DNA from: Alistipes sp.
GTDB lineage: Bacteria; Bacteroidota; Bacteroidia; Bacteroidales; Rikenellaceae
Direction: 5' to 3'
Length of the DNA stretch: 64,000 bases
NCBI GenBank assembly: GCA_017623115.1
Contig: JAGAPT010000036.1
Coordinates: forward strand, 1 to 64,000
Below are positions 26,407 to 35,044 of this stretch, piece by piece; the first letter of the stretch is position 1, and each line of letters begins with the position of its first letter. The notes beneath the pieces were generated by a model, which saw nothing but the letters and a program-made list of their open reading frames with translations, was not told the origin of the DNA and searched no databases. Position numbers and translations under genes: made by a program.

Positions 26407-28506
26407 ATGCAACAGCTTTCACGCATATTTTGGATGGGGCTCGTGCTGATTCTCATGCCATGGATAAAGAATTTTGGGCAACGCCTAGAGCGATTGGAAA
26501 TTTTTGAGGAAAAGTATCCTCGTGCCGGGTATTTCCGTGTGGCAGAGTTCTCAATCCGGCATTTCTATGCCGGTGACGAGGGGGGCTATCGCCCTTGGAG
26601 CCGTCGTATGGCCGAGTTATCGGGTATTATGGGTAAAACCGAATATGAAGAGCTGCTGAATGAGAATCCGCATGAACAGATTCATTCGTGGTTCAAGCGA
26701 TTCAAGGAGGAATACCCCGAGAAATTCGTCGTCGTACACATGAACGGCCGAGGACGTATTCCTAACTATCGATTGGAGAAATTTTCTCCCGGCCATTGGC
26801 TCTATTTCGAGGGATCAGATGTACACTCTTCGCTACCGGCAGGTTCCGATGCAGATTATCGAAAGGAGGCGTGGATTGAGGTCAATGACCCCTCACAGTT
26901 TCGTATGGACAATGGTATGCGGTTTCAATGTCCGGATGACATTACGCTGGTGCGTAAAAAAAGTGACGGGACCTTTGATTGGGAACATGCCGAGTATGTC
27001 CGTTTGATAGAGATACGCGGTAATCAGTTATTGGTACAACGAGCTATGTTTAATTCCGAGGCGCAAGCATTTGAGGCCGGTAAAACCTATGCTGCGCCAC
27101 ATGTGATGGGTGGCCCGTGGGAGAAAACCAAAAACATGGTGTGGTATTACAACCTCTCGACTGCTTGTCCGCGAGATGCACAAGGTAAGAGCTGCGCTGA
27201 TGTATGGTTAGAGGAGTTAACCGAAAATTTTGCTGAAGGTGGTCGCTGGGAAACCTTTGATGGGGTGCAGTTTGACGTGATGATGAGTATTCCGACCACG
27301 GGTTATCACGAACGACGTAAGGCGTTGGGCCATCGAGCAGATGTCGATATGGATGGGAAGCAGGATGATGGTGTGATTGATGGCGTGCAGACCTATGGCC
27401 TCGGTTGTCATGATTTCCTAACACGATTGCGTGCTGCCGTGGGACCGGATCGCATCATTGCAGCTGATGGTCGCGAACATGGTTGTCAGCGTACCGGTAG
27501 TGGCGTGTTGAGTGGGGTAGAGATGGAGGGCGTACCCGAACAGCGTCCATATGGCTACATCACTTGGTCAACCAGTTACAACATGCTGCAATTGTGGAAA
27601 CCATTGACGGCAACCCCTAAATTCAACTATGGTGCTTTCCGTTATAACACGCCCGACCACCTCTCGCGCAAAGAGATGTTGCAATATTATCGGTTGGGCT
27701 TTGCACAGAGCGTCTTTACTGATTCGTTTCTCCTTTGCAACAGTTGGCTGATGCTGCATGAAATTCCTAATCTGCGTGAGTTGTTCGATTTGGATAAGCG
27801 TGAACCCGTGGTGGGTTGGCTGGGTAAACCCCTCTCTGACGCACGTTTCTTGGCTGCGGAGGCTCCCGATCAATTACGGGGAATGGGTAATCCGATAGTT
27901 CCTCAAATTTTGACCGATGATGTGTCGCGGCCCAGTGTGCATGCCTCTCCGCAGGTAACCTATGCTACTGCAAAAATGACAGAGGATGGGGTGATAGAGG
28001 TGTTGCCTGGCAAGACACGAGAGGTGTTTGGTTTTGTTTTGCGTAATGTCCCCTATACGAATGAGGAGGTCTATGTAGAGGTGACGATGCGCTCAACGGG
28101 TAAGGGGGCTACGACCCCCGAAGGATATAATAGAGCTTTGGTCGTTTCGGCCAATGGCCAGCAAAAACGATTTATGACCCAGCGTTCGGTGGTAACTGAG
28201 GAGTGGACGACCCATCGGTTCTACTTTGCAAATACCTACGATTATATGACCCGCAAGAAGCTGGTCTATAATCCGAAGGGTGAGCAACGGTTTAATCTGC
28301 GTTTCATGATGCAGGATACGGATAGTTCGATTGAAATCAAGAAAATCACGGTGCATAGTGCCTCTGAAATCGTAGAGCGTACCTTTGAGCATGGTGTCGT
28401 GGTTGCTAACCTCTCGAACAAGCCCTATACCTACGCTCCGTGTAATACGACTGTTCCGGCAAAAGATGCCGTGTTTATTCGAACTTCAAAAAACAATAAT
28501 AAATGA
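26407..28506 (+). CDS. Unclassified glycoside-hydrolase-like protein
   Basis: 699 residues with an N-terminal hydrophobic segment (about 5-22). I do not recognise a named family. The middle looks like a TIM-barrel: VVVHMNGRGRIPNY, WYYNLSTACPRDAQG, WETFDGVQFDVMMS, then a calcium-site-like stretch HRADVDMDGKQDDG, HDFLTRLRAAVGPDRIIAADGREHG and SGVEMEGVP. These acidic clusters at strand ends are candidate catalytic positions. From about 510 on the sequence is beta-sandwich-like (FGFVLRNVPYTNEEVYVEV, NLRFMMQDTDSSIEIKK), resembling a carbohydrate-binding domain. It overlaps the next sulfatase by ATGA (28503-28506), implying translational coupling. A new GH family acting on the same sulfated glycan is the favoured inference. 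Confidence 0.6.
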   Translation: MQQLSRIFWMGLVLILMPWIKNFGQRLERLEIFEEKYPRAGYFRVAEFSIRHFYAGDEGGYRPWSRRMAELSGIMGKTEYEELLNENPHEQIHSWFKRFKEEYPEKFVVVHMNGRGRIPNYRLEKFSPGHWLYFEGSDVHSSLPAGSDADYRKEAWIEVNDPSQFRMDNGMRFQCPDDITLVRKKSDGTFDWEHAEYVRLIEIRGNQLLVQRAMFNSEAQAFEAGKTYAAPHVMGGPWEKTKNMVWYYNLSTACPRDAQGKSCADVWLEELTENFAEGGRWETFDGVQFDVMMSIPTTGYHERRKALGHRADVDMDGKQDDGVIDGVQTYGLGCHDFLTRLRAAVGPDRIIAADGREHGCQRTGSGVLSGVEMEGVPEQRPYGYITWSTSYNMLQLWKPLTATPKFNYGAFRYNTPDHLSRKEMLQYYRLGFAQSVFTDSFLLCNSWLMLHEIPNLRELFDLDKREPVVGWLGKPLSDARFLAAEAPDQLRGMGNPIVPQILTDDVSRPSVHASPQVTYATAKMTEDGVIEVLPGKTREVFGFVLRNVPYTNEEVYVEVTMRSTGKGATTPEGYNRALVVSANGQQKRFMTQRSVVTEEWTTHRFYFANTYDYMTRKKLVYNPKGEQRFNLRFMMQDTDSSIEIKKITVHSASEIVERTFEHGVVVANLSNKPYTYAPCNTTVPAKDAVFIRTSKNNNK

Positions 28507-30083
28507 TGATACGTCAACGTGATTTCCTGTTATTGGGATGTTTGGCCGGTGTTGGTTGTAGTGATGCCGCACAGGAACTTGCCGGTAGTCGACCGAATAT
28601 TCTCATCGCTATTGCCGATGACCAGTCATTCCCCTTTGCCGGGGCTTATGGTTGTGAGTGGGTGCAAACACCCGCATTTGACCGCATAGCCTCCGAAGGA
28701 GTTCTCTTTACGAATTGTTATACGCCGAATGCCAAATCGGCTCCTTCGCGTGCCTGCTTGTTAACGGGTCGCTACTCGTGGCAGTTGGAGGAGGCTGGTA
28801 ATCATATTGGATATTGGCCTGAAAATCAATATCCTACATTCTGTGAGGTGCTGTCTCGGAATGGTTATTATGCCGCCTTTACGGGAAAAGGTTGGGCTCC
28901 GGGTAACCCGCGTACACTTGATGGGAAACCTCGTCAATTGACTGGCCAGCCCTATCAGCAACATCGTTTGACTCCCCCAACGTCGAAAATTAGCTCGAAT
29001 GATTATGCGGCTAATTTTGCGCAATTCCTCGAACAGAAACCTAAAGATCAACCCTGGGTCTTCTGGCTTGGAAGTCATGAGCCACATCGAGCTTATGAGT
29101 TCCAATCCGGAGCCAATAAAGGGGGTAAGTCGCTCTCCGATATTGATTATGTGCCACCGTTCTGGCCCGACAACGACACGGTGCGACACGATATGTTAGA
29201 TTATGCGTACGAGATTGAACATTTTGATACACAATTAGGGCGTGTGATGACCTTGTTGGAAGCGAGCGGTGAATTGGATAATACGATTGTTGTCGTGACG
29301 GCCGATAATGGTATGCCTTTCCCTCGCTGTAAAGGGTTGGAGTATGAATATTCGAACCACTTGCCGTTGGCTGTGATGTGGCGCAATGGTATCCGCAATG
29401 CTGGTCGTACGGCCGAGCAATATGTGAGTTTTGTAGATATTGCCCCCACCTTCCTACAATTGGCAGGTGTAGATGCAGAGGCCAACGGAATGGCTCCGGC
29501 CGGTCATCCGTTAACCGACTTGTTGGCCGATAAACCTCAATGCGACCGCAGTGCAGTCTTTTTAGGCCAGGAGCGTCATGATTACGGAAGACCACTCAAT
29601 CAAGGTTATCCGATTCGCTCTATTATCGAAGATGGTTACCTGTATATCTATAACTTTAAGCCGGAACTTTGGCCGGCAGGTAACCCTGAGACAGGGTATT
29701 TGAATACAGATGGGTCGCCTACCAAGACAACAATTCTTGCATTGCGACGTCGTGGTGAACAGACTCCTTTTTGGGACATGTCCTTTGGTAAACATCCTGC
29801 TGAAGAGTTGTATCACATTGAGAGAGACCGAGCCTGCATGCAGAATTTGGCGAATAACCCAACTTATGCTACTCGTAAAGAGCGGATGCGGAAGCGACTT
29901 TTCGAGCATCTGCATGCAACCGGAGATCCACGCGTGAATGGTAAGGGAGATATTTTCGACACCTACCCGTTCTATCAACCGACCAGCTTTGATTTTTATG
30001 AGCGCTATATGAGCGGTAAGGCAGATTCCAGTCAAACTGATTGGGTCAATCCGACCGATTATGAAGTGGCGCCATTGGATTAA
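28503..30083 (+). CDS. Sulfatase, serine-type (heparan-N-sulfatase-like group)
   Basis: 526 residues with a signal ending GCLAGVGCS that may be a lipobox. S1-family motifs: LIAIADDQS with metal Asp pair, SAPSRACLLTGRYS (formylglycine Ser near 79), WLGSHEPHRAYE, VVVTADNGMPFPRCKG (metal Asp-Asn), and HLPLAVMW. The arrangement ADNGMPFPR-x-K resembles the N-sulfoglucosamine sulfohydrolase branch, but substrate cannot be called. The start overlaps the stop of the GH-like gene (ATGA), so the two are probably translated together. It is followed 20 bp later by the GH43 gene. Confidence 0.9.
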   Translation: MMIRQRDFLLLGCLAGVGCSDAAQELAGSRPNILIAIADDQSFPFAGAYGCEWVQTPAFDRIASEGVLFTNCYTPNAKSAPSRACLLTGRYSWQLEEAGNHIGYWPENQYPTFCEVLSRNGYYAAFTGKGWAPGNPRTLDGKPRQLTGQPYQQHRLTPPTSKISSNDYAANFAQFLEQKPKDQPWVFWLGSHEPHRAYEFQSGANKGGKSLSDIDYVPPFWPDNDTVRHDMLDYAYEIEHFDTQLGRVMTLLEASGELDNTIVVVTADNGMPFPRCKGLEYEYSNHLPLAVMWRNGIRNAGRTAEQYVSFVDIAPTFLQLAGVDAEANGMAPAGHPLTDLLADKPQCDRSAVFLGQERHDYGRPLNQGYPIRSIIEDGYLYIYNFKPELWPAGNPETGYLNTDGSPTKTTILALRRRGEQTPFWDMSFGKHPAEELYHIERDRACMQNLANNPTYATRKERMRKRLFEHLHATGDPRVNGKGDIFDTYPFYQPTSFDFYERYMSGKADSSQTDWVNPTDYEVAPLD

Positions 30084-30103
30084 TTGAATCAGCAAATGAC
30101 CAT

Positions 30104-31738
30104 ATGAGAAACTTCTTATTCATAGTTTTACTAGTCATTGTACTAGCCGGATGTGGTAGACAAGAGGCCGTGGTGCGTGACCTCGAAGTGCCCTATACGG
30201 GTAGTTGGGGCGATCAGGGAGATGGCACTTTCCGCAATCCGATTTTGAATGGTAACTTTCCTGATAGCGATGTGGAGCAATTGGGTGATAAGTGGTATAT
30301 GATTTCGTCGCGTGGTACCTCGATGAAGGGTATGACCATCCTCGAATCGGAGGATCTGGTCAATTGGGAAATAATTGGTGGTATTGTCGATAGTATCACG
30401 TGGAAGACCAGAACCGGTGTTTGGGCCGGTGATTTGGTGTATCGTGGTGATCATTGGCTTTGTTACTTTATCGATTTTGAAAAGGGGCTTTTTGTCTGCA
30501 AGAGTAAGGATATTCGCGGTCCGTGGAGTACCCCTCACTTGATGCTTGAACGAGCCGGTATGACTGATCCGGCTGTTTTTTGGGATGAAGAACAGCAACA
30601 AGCCTATCTACTTTGCAACTATCAGATTGACGAACTCGAGTTGGAGCGCATTTATCATCAGCGTCTGTTCCGCTTGAGTTGGGACGGATATGAGTTGTTG
30701 GATGAAGGGAAAGATGTCTATGTGGGAGTTGGTGCCGAGGCGGCTAAAATACATCGCATTAACGGACTTTACTACTTGTTTATCTCCGAGTGGACCATGG
30801 ATGGTAAGGGAAATAAGGTCGATCGTCGCCAGATTGTGTTACGAGCACCGACCATTGATGGCCCATATGAAAAACGGGTGTTATTGGAACGAGACACTAA
30901 AACGATGCGAAGTTGTAGCCAAGGGTCGTTGGTGCAGGCTCCCAATGGCTCATGGTGGTATTTTCATCAGTTGGTACAATCGCGAGATTCCTATGAAGGA
31001 CGCCCTCAATTCTTGATTCCCGTACGCTGGCAGGATGGCTGGCCGATATTGGGCGAAGATGTGGATGGAAATGGTGTCGGTAATACCGTGTGGCAAGCAC
31101 GCAAGCCCATTCCAGGGAAACCGATACGAGGTGTGCAAACCGATGATGACTTCTCGCATGAAGAACTTGCACCACAATGGGGTTGGAGCGGTAATCCGAT
31201 TGCCGGAAAGTGGTCCTTAACGGAGCGGAAGGGTTGTTTGCGCCTCTATGGAATGAAACCGTCGAACCCGAAGTCTCCGCAACGTTCGGTATCGAATCGG
31301 GTGATTCAACGTAAAATGGGCCGTGCTGTTGATACGATGACGACAAAAATGTCAGTTGAGGCAATGGTAGAGGGTCAACGAGGTGGTTTGATGTTAACGG
31401 GTTCCAACTATGCAGCCGTAGGTGTTGAGAAAAGTTGCGAAGGGTATCGTATCTATCTTGATACGCCCGAAGGGGTAGTTTATTCTCGGCCCGTGGAGGG
31501 TGAATGGGTGTGGCTGCGTACCACGCTCAATCAACGTGATGGCACGGCGTTATATAGTCTTGATGGTCATCATTTTGAGCCGATAGGAGATACCTTTAAG
31601 ATGACAACAGCTGGTTTTAATGGTATATCTATTTCGTTGTTCAGTTTACAAGAGGCCGGTTGGGGATATGTCGATTTTGATTGGTTTGTCTACGATTATG
31701 ACGGTCCCAAACACCGAGCATTGGAGATGAGAAATTAA
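30104..31738 (+). CDS. GH43-family beta-xylosidase/arabinofuranosidase-like lipoprotein
   Basis: A 544-residue lipoprotein (VIVLAGCGR, Cys near 17) with an N-terminal GH43 propeller and a C-terminal beta-sandwich (about 350-530). That sandwich is of the type following two-domain GH43 enzymes (GGLMLTGSNYAAVGV, WVWLRTTLNQRDG). Catalytic residues in order: Asp in NGNFPDSDVEQLGD, Asp in AGMTDPAVFWDEE and Glu in VGVGAEAAKIHRINGLYYLF. Unlike the two short GH43-like proteins of this PUL it keeps the acid Glu, so it is the most likely active GH43 here. It would release a terminal pentose or galactose from the target glycan. Confidence 0.88.
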   Translation: MRNFLFIVLLVIVLAGCGRQEAVVRDLEVPYTGSWGDQGDGTFRNPILNGNFPDSDVEQLGDKWYMISSRGTSMKGMTILESEDLVNWEIIGGIVDSITWKTRTGVWAGDLVYRGDHWLCYFIDFEKGLFVCKSKDIRGPWSTPHLMLERAGMTDPAVFWDEEQQQAYLLCNYQIDELELERIYHQRLFRLSWDGYELLDEGKDVYVGVGAEAAKIHRINGLYYLFISEWTMDGKGNKVDRRQIVLRAPTIDGPYEKRVLLERDTKTMRSCSQGSLVQAPNGSWWYFHQLVQSRDSYEGRPQFLIPVRWQDGWPILGEDVDGNGVGNTVWQARKPIPGKPIRGVQTDDDFSHEELAPQWGWSGNPIAGKWSLTERKGCLRLYGMKPSNPKSPQRSVSNRVIQRKMGRAVDTMTTKMSVEAMVEGQRGGLMLTGSNYAAVGVEKSCEGYRIYLDTPEGVVYSRPVEGEWVWLRTTLNQRDGTALYSLDGHHFEPIGDTFKMTTAGFNGISISLFSLQEAGWGYVDFDWFVYDYDGPKHRALEMRN

Positions 31739-31764
31739 ATAAGTAGTCGAAAAACGTGATAGTT

Positions 31765-33738
31765 ATGAAAAGATGTATATTGTTCGTTTGCGCATTATTG
31801 GTGTCTCAATGGACTATGTCTCAAGTTTTGGTGGAAGCTGAGTCCTTTGCGGAGAAAGGGGGGTGGGTGACTGATCATCAGGCATTTGAGAAAATCCACT
31901 CTTCTTATTTGATGGCGCATGGCTTGGGCCGTCCGGTGAAGGATGCTGTTACGAGTGTGTCGTTTGCCGAGGGTGGTAAATATCATCTCTATGTAAGTAC
32001 ATATAATTGGACTGCTCCATGGTATAAAGGTAAAGGACCGGGCGCATTTCAAGTGTTGGTTAATGGGCGATTGTTGCAGGCCGAGTTAGGCGTGACGGGC
32101 AATCAATGGGAGTGGCAATATGCCGGTGAGGTAACTATCGGTAAAGGTGCTGCCCAAATTGCTTTACACGACCTGACCGGCTTCAATGGTCGTGTTGATG
32201 CCCTTTATTTCACGAAGGTAAAGGAGGCTCCTATAGCCGACTATCCGACCTTTGCCTTGGAGCGACTTCGGCTGTTGGGATATAAGCAGCCTAAACAGGT
32301 TTCAGGAGCCGATCTGGTTGTGATAGGCGGTGGTATCGCAGGGTGTGCCACTGCGTTGACAGCTGCTCGTTACGGCTTGTCGGTGGTGTTGGTGGATAAC
32401 CTGCCTTGGTTGGGCGGTAACCATGCGTTGGGTGTACGTGCGAATGGGTTGATGTTTGAGAATCTCTATCCCGAGTTGGGCAATATTACGTGTCAAATCC
32501 TCAATGCCAAGGTGAGCGATAAAAATAATCCGGAGGCCTATTTTGTCCGTGAAAATCGAACGGGATATATTCGTAGTTACCAACCGATTCCCAATCTACG
32601 GGACTATATGGGGCCTGTTTCTACTTTGATGCAACAAGCAGACGACAATGTATCAATGGTTGAACGACGCAATCTCACCCGCTCGGAGCAGAATCAAAAC
32701 AACAACGAGTATCGCCGCAAACAACAAGCCGCAATTCGCAAAGCGTTACTTGAGGAGGCCGGTGTAGCTATCTATCAACACGTGCATGCCTATAAAGTTG
32801 TAACAGAGGAAGGGCAAATCAAATCGGTAACGGGCAAACACCTGCAAAGCGGTGAGGAGTTTCAGTTTGAGGGAAAGTTGTTTGTCGATTGTACGGGTGA
32901 TGGCGTGATTGGCTATTTAGCCGGAGCCGAGTACCGTATAGGACGCGAGAGCAAGGCTTATGCACAAGAGCCTTCGGCTCCCGAGCAAGAGGATCAGAAA
33001 AAAATGGGTATGAGCATGCATTGGTATGCCTATCCGCGTGAAAATCCGGGCACATTTCCTACGGTGGAAGAGTTGCCTTGGGCGATGCCGTGTACCAAAG
33101 AATCGGCCTCGAAAGTCTCGCAATGGAGTTGGGAGTGGGAGACCGGTTTGGAGGTGGATAATGCAACACAGGCAGAGTTGGCTCGCGATAACTATTTTCG
33201 TGCCGTGTTTGGCAATTGGGCTTATCTGAAGAACAACGAAGAACGATTCAACGGTTATCGTTTGGACTATATGCAGTATATCGGTATGAAACGTGAATCA
33301 CGCCGTATTATGGGTGATTTGGTGTTGACAGAGAATGATATTGTCAACCGAGTAAAATATCCCGATGCGAGTTTTACGACCACATGGACGATGGATTTGC
33401 ACTATGCCACGGCCAAGCAAGTCAAGTATTTCAAAGGGTGGGAGTGGTTGACCTATTGTACCAATGGTAGAGAGGTGTGGATAGATCCGTATCATGTGCC
33501 GTATCGATGCCTCTATGCAAAGGATATCGCCAATCTTTTTATTGGCGGACGTTGCATGAGTGTAACGCATCAAGCGTTGGGTACCGTGCGCGTGCAGGCT
33601 ACTTTAGGTATGGCCGGTGAGGTAATCGGTATGGCTGCCAGTATTTGTGCGAAAAGGGGGGTATTGCCTCGTGATGTCTATCAGACTTATCTGAAGGATC
33701 TCAAGAAATTGATGCGGGCAGGAGCTCCGTTGCAATAG
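31765..33738 (+). CDS. Second exported FAD-dependent oxidoreductase
   Basis: 657 residues from the ATG at 31765; a GTG nine bases upstream is in frame. It has a Sec signal (1-19), then the same N-terminal beta domain (VEAESFAEKGGWVTDHQAF, YLMAHGLGR, LHDLTGFNGRVDALYF). The FAD motif LVVIGGGIAGCATALTAARYG lies near residue 187, with VDCTGDGVIGYLAGAEY and FIGGRCMSVTHQALGTVRVQ further on. It is colinear with the protein at 22787-24781, and the central substrate region (about 255-300) differs most. It is the last gene of the plus arm; the next gene belongs to a ribosomal operon with its own promoter. Retention of two paralogs suggests two related substrates or positions. Confidence 0.85.
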   Translation: MKRCILFVCALLVSQWTMSQVLVEAESFAEKGGWVTDHQAFEKIHSSYLMAHGLGRPVKDAVTSVSFAEGGKYHLYVSTYNWTAPWYKGKGPGAFQVLVNGRLLQAELGVTGNQWEWQYAGEVTIGKGAAQIALHDLTGFNGRVDALYFTKVKEAPIADYPTFALERLRLLGYKQPKQVSGADLVVIGGGIAGCATALTAARYGLSVVLVDNLPWLGGNHALGVRANGLMFENLYPELGNITCQILNAKVSDKNNPEAYFVRENRTGYIRSYQPIPNLRDYMGPVSTLMQQADDNVSMVERRNLTRSEQNQNNNEYRRKQQAAIRKALLEEAGVAIYQHVHAYKVVTEEGQIKSVTGKHLQSGEEFQFEGKLFVDCTGDGVIGYLAGAEYRIGRESKAYAQEPSAPEQEDQKKMGMSMHWYAYPRENPGTFPTVEELPWAMPCTKESASKVSQWSWEWETGLEVDNATQAELARDNYFRAVFGNWAYLKNNEERFNGYRLDYMQYIGMKRESRRIMGDLVLTENDIVNRVKYPDASFTTTWTMDLHYATAKQVKYFKGWEWLTYCTNGREVWIDPYHVPYRCLYAKDIANLFIGGRCMSVTHQALGTVRVQATLGMAGEVIGMAASICAKRGVLPRDVYQTYLKDLKKLMRAGAPLQ

Positions 33739-33914
33739 CAGTGAGCAGCCGAATAGGTGTAGTTATGCAAGCAGAAGAAGGTGTAATAAGCTGCGCAAAG
33801 CATGTTGCAACTGATACACAATCTGTTTGTGCGCAGGGATTGGTATCGATTGGTCAGCCCTTTTTTTATATGGATGCGTAAAAAAAAAAGGAACGAATCC
33901 ATTATTAAAAAGTT

Positions 33915-33944
33915 TTGCAAAATAAAATCTTTTTCGTACCTTTG
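33915..33944 (+). promoter_or_regulatory. rplM-rpsI promoter
   Basis: TTG at 33915-33917, 19 bases, TACCTTTG at 33937-33944: a strong consensus promoter. It gives a leader of about 50 nt before the rplM GTG. It marks the right boundary of the PUL. The remainder of the 262-bp gap holds no gene. Confidence 0.8.
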
Positions 33945-34000
33945 CGCACCCGCAAAGTGCGGGAAAGGATTACAACAAGTTAAATTAAACGTAAAACACA

Positions 34001-34456
34001 GTGGATTCATTAAGCTACAAGACTATCTCGGCTACGGCAGAGGGCGTTACCAAGGAGTGGTACGTCATCGATGCTACGAACGAGGTATTGGGACGTCTTG
34101 CATCGCAGGTTGCGAAAATCCTCCGAGGCAAGAACAAGCCCTGCTTTACGCCCCACGCCGATTGCGGTGACTATGTCATCGTGATCAACGCGGACAAGGT
34201 GAAGCTCACGGGCAAGAAGATGACCGACAAGGTCTATGTGCGTCACACGGGTTACCCGGGTGGTCAGCGTTTCGCTACCCCCGCCGATTACCTGGTGAAG
34301 AAACCGACCTTCATTGTTGAGAAGGCCGTGAAGGGTATGCTCCCCAAGACCCGTCTGGGCGAGCACATTTTGAAGAACCTGAAGGTGTATGCCGGCGCCG
34401 AGCATCCGCACGCCGCCCAGAGCCCGAAGGAGATTAAGTTGAACGAGATTAAGTAA
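34001..34456 (+). CDS. rplM: 50S ribosomal protein L13
   Basis: 151 residues of the L13 family: KEWYVIDATNEVLGRLASQVAKIL, ADCGDYVIVINADKVKLTGKK, YVRHTGYPGGQR and MLPKTRLGEHILKNLKVYAG are all standard. Translation starts at GTG (34001). The N-terminal MDSLSYKTISAT extension is typical of Bacteroidetes L13, which supports that start over any internal ATG. It is followed 8 bp later by rpsI, the conserved L13-S9 pair. Confidence 0.98.
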   Translation: MDSLSYKTISATAEGVTKEWYVIDATNEVLGRLASQVAKILRGKNKPCFTPHADCGDYVIVINADKVKLTGKKMTDKVYVRHTGYPGGQRFATPADYLVKKPTFIVEKAVKGMLPKTRLGEHILKNLKVYAGAEHPHAAQSPKEIKLNEIK

Positions 34457-34464
34457 AGAAGAAG

Positions 34465-34851
34465 ATGGAAGTTGTAAACACCGTAGGTCGCCGTAAGGCA
34501 GCTGTGGCTCGCGTATTCGTGAAGCCGGGTAAGGGTCAGATTACCATCAACCACAAGGCATTGGCCGACTACTTCTCGCTGGACATTCTCCAGTTCCAGG
34601 TAAAACAACCGCTGTTGGCTACCAACACGCTGGAGAACTATGACATCACCATCAACCTCGTTGGTGGCGGTATCAAGGGTCAGGCTGAGGCCGCTCGTCT
34701 GGGTATCGCTCGCGCACTGTGCGAGATCGACGCCGAGATGCGTCCTGCACTGAAGAAGGCAGGCTTCATGACGCGTGATTCGCGCGTGGTTGAGCGTAAG
34801 AAGCCCGGTCAGCCCGGAGCACGTCGCAAGTTCCAGTTCAGCAAGCGTTAA
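34465..34851 (+). CDS. rpsI: 30S ribosomal protein S9
   Basis: 128 residues with the S9 pattern GRRKAAVARVFVKPGKGQITIN, LVGGGIKGQAEAARLGIARAL and the basic C-terminal tail ending RRKFQFSKR that contacts the P-site tRNA. It pairs with L13. Length is normal. A 193-bp gap containing a structured leader separates it from rpsB. Confidence 0.98.
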   Translation: MEVVNTVGRRKAAVARVFVKPGKGQITINHKALADYFSLDILQFQVKQPLLATNTLENYDITINLVGGGIKGQAEAARLGIARALCEIDAEMRPALKKAGFMTRDSRVVERKKPGQPGARRKFQFSKR

Positions 34852-34947
34852 TTCATCGCTGGACCGAATTTCGGCAAAGCACGGTACGAGTTCCAAACAA
34901 GCGAGGATTACACCTTATATATATTATATGTACTGCCCCGTTGTTGC

Positions 34948-35002
34948 TCGTCCGCGGAAAATCGCCTGAGACTCACCTCGTGAGAGGCTGCTACTCGGAC
35001 GA
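34948..35002 (+). ncRNA. Candidate structured leader of rpsB
   Basis: TCGTCCG (34948-34954) pairs perfectly with CGGACGA (34996-35002). Inside, GCCT pairs with AGGC and CTCAC (34972-34976) pairs with GTGAG (34980-34984) over a 3-base loop. The closed domain ends 42 bases before the rpsB ATG. Ribosomal protein operons often carry such leaders for autoregulation. No named Rfam family is claimed. Confidence 0.45.
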
Positions 35003-35044
35003 TTGAAGAAAAGAGAATTAAAATTACAAAACCGATTGATTAAA

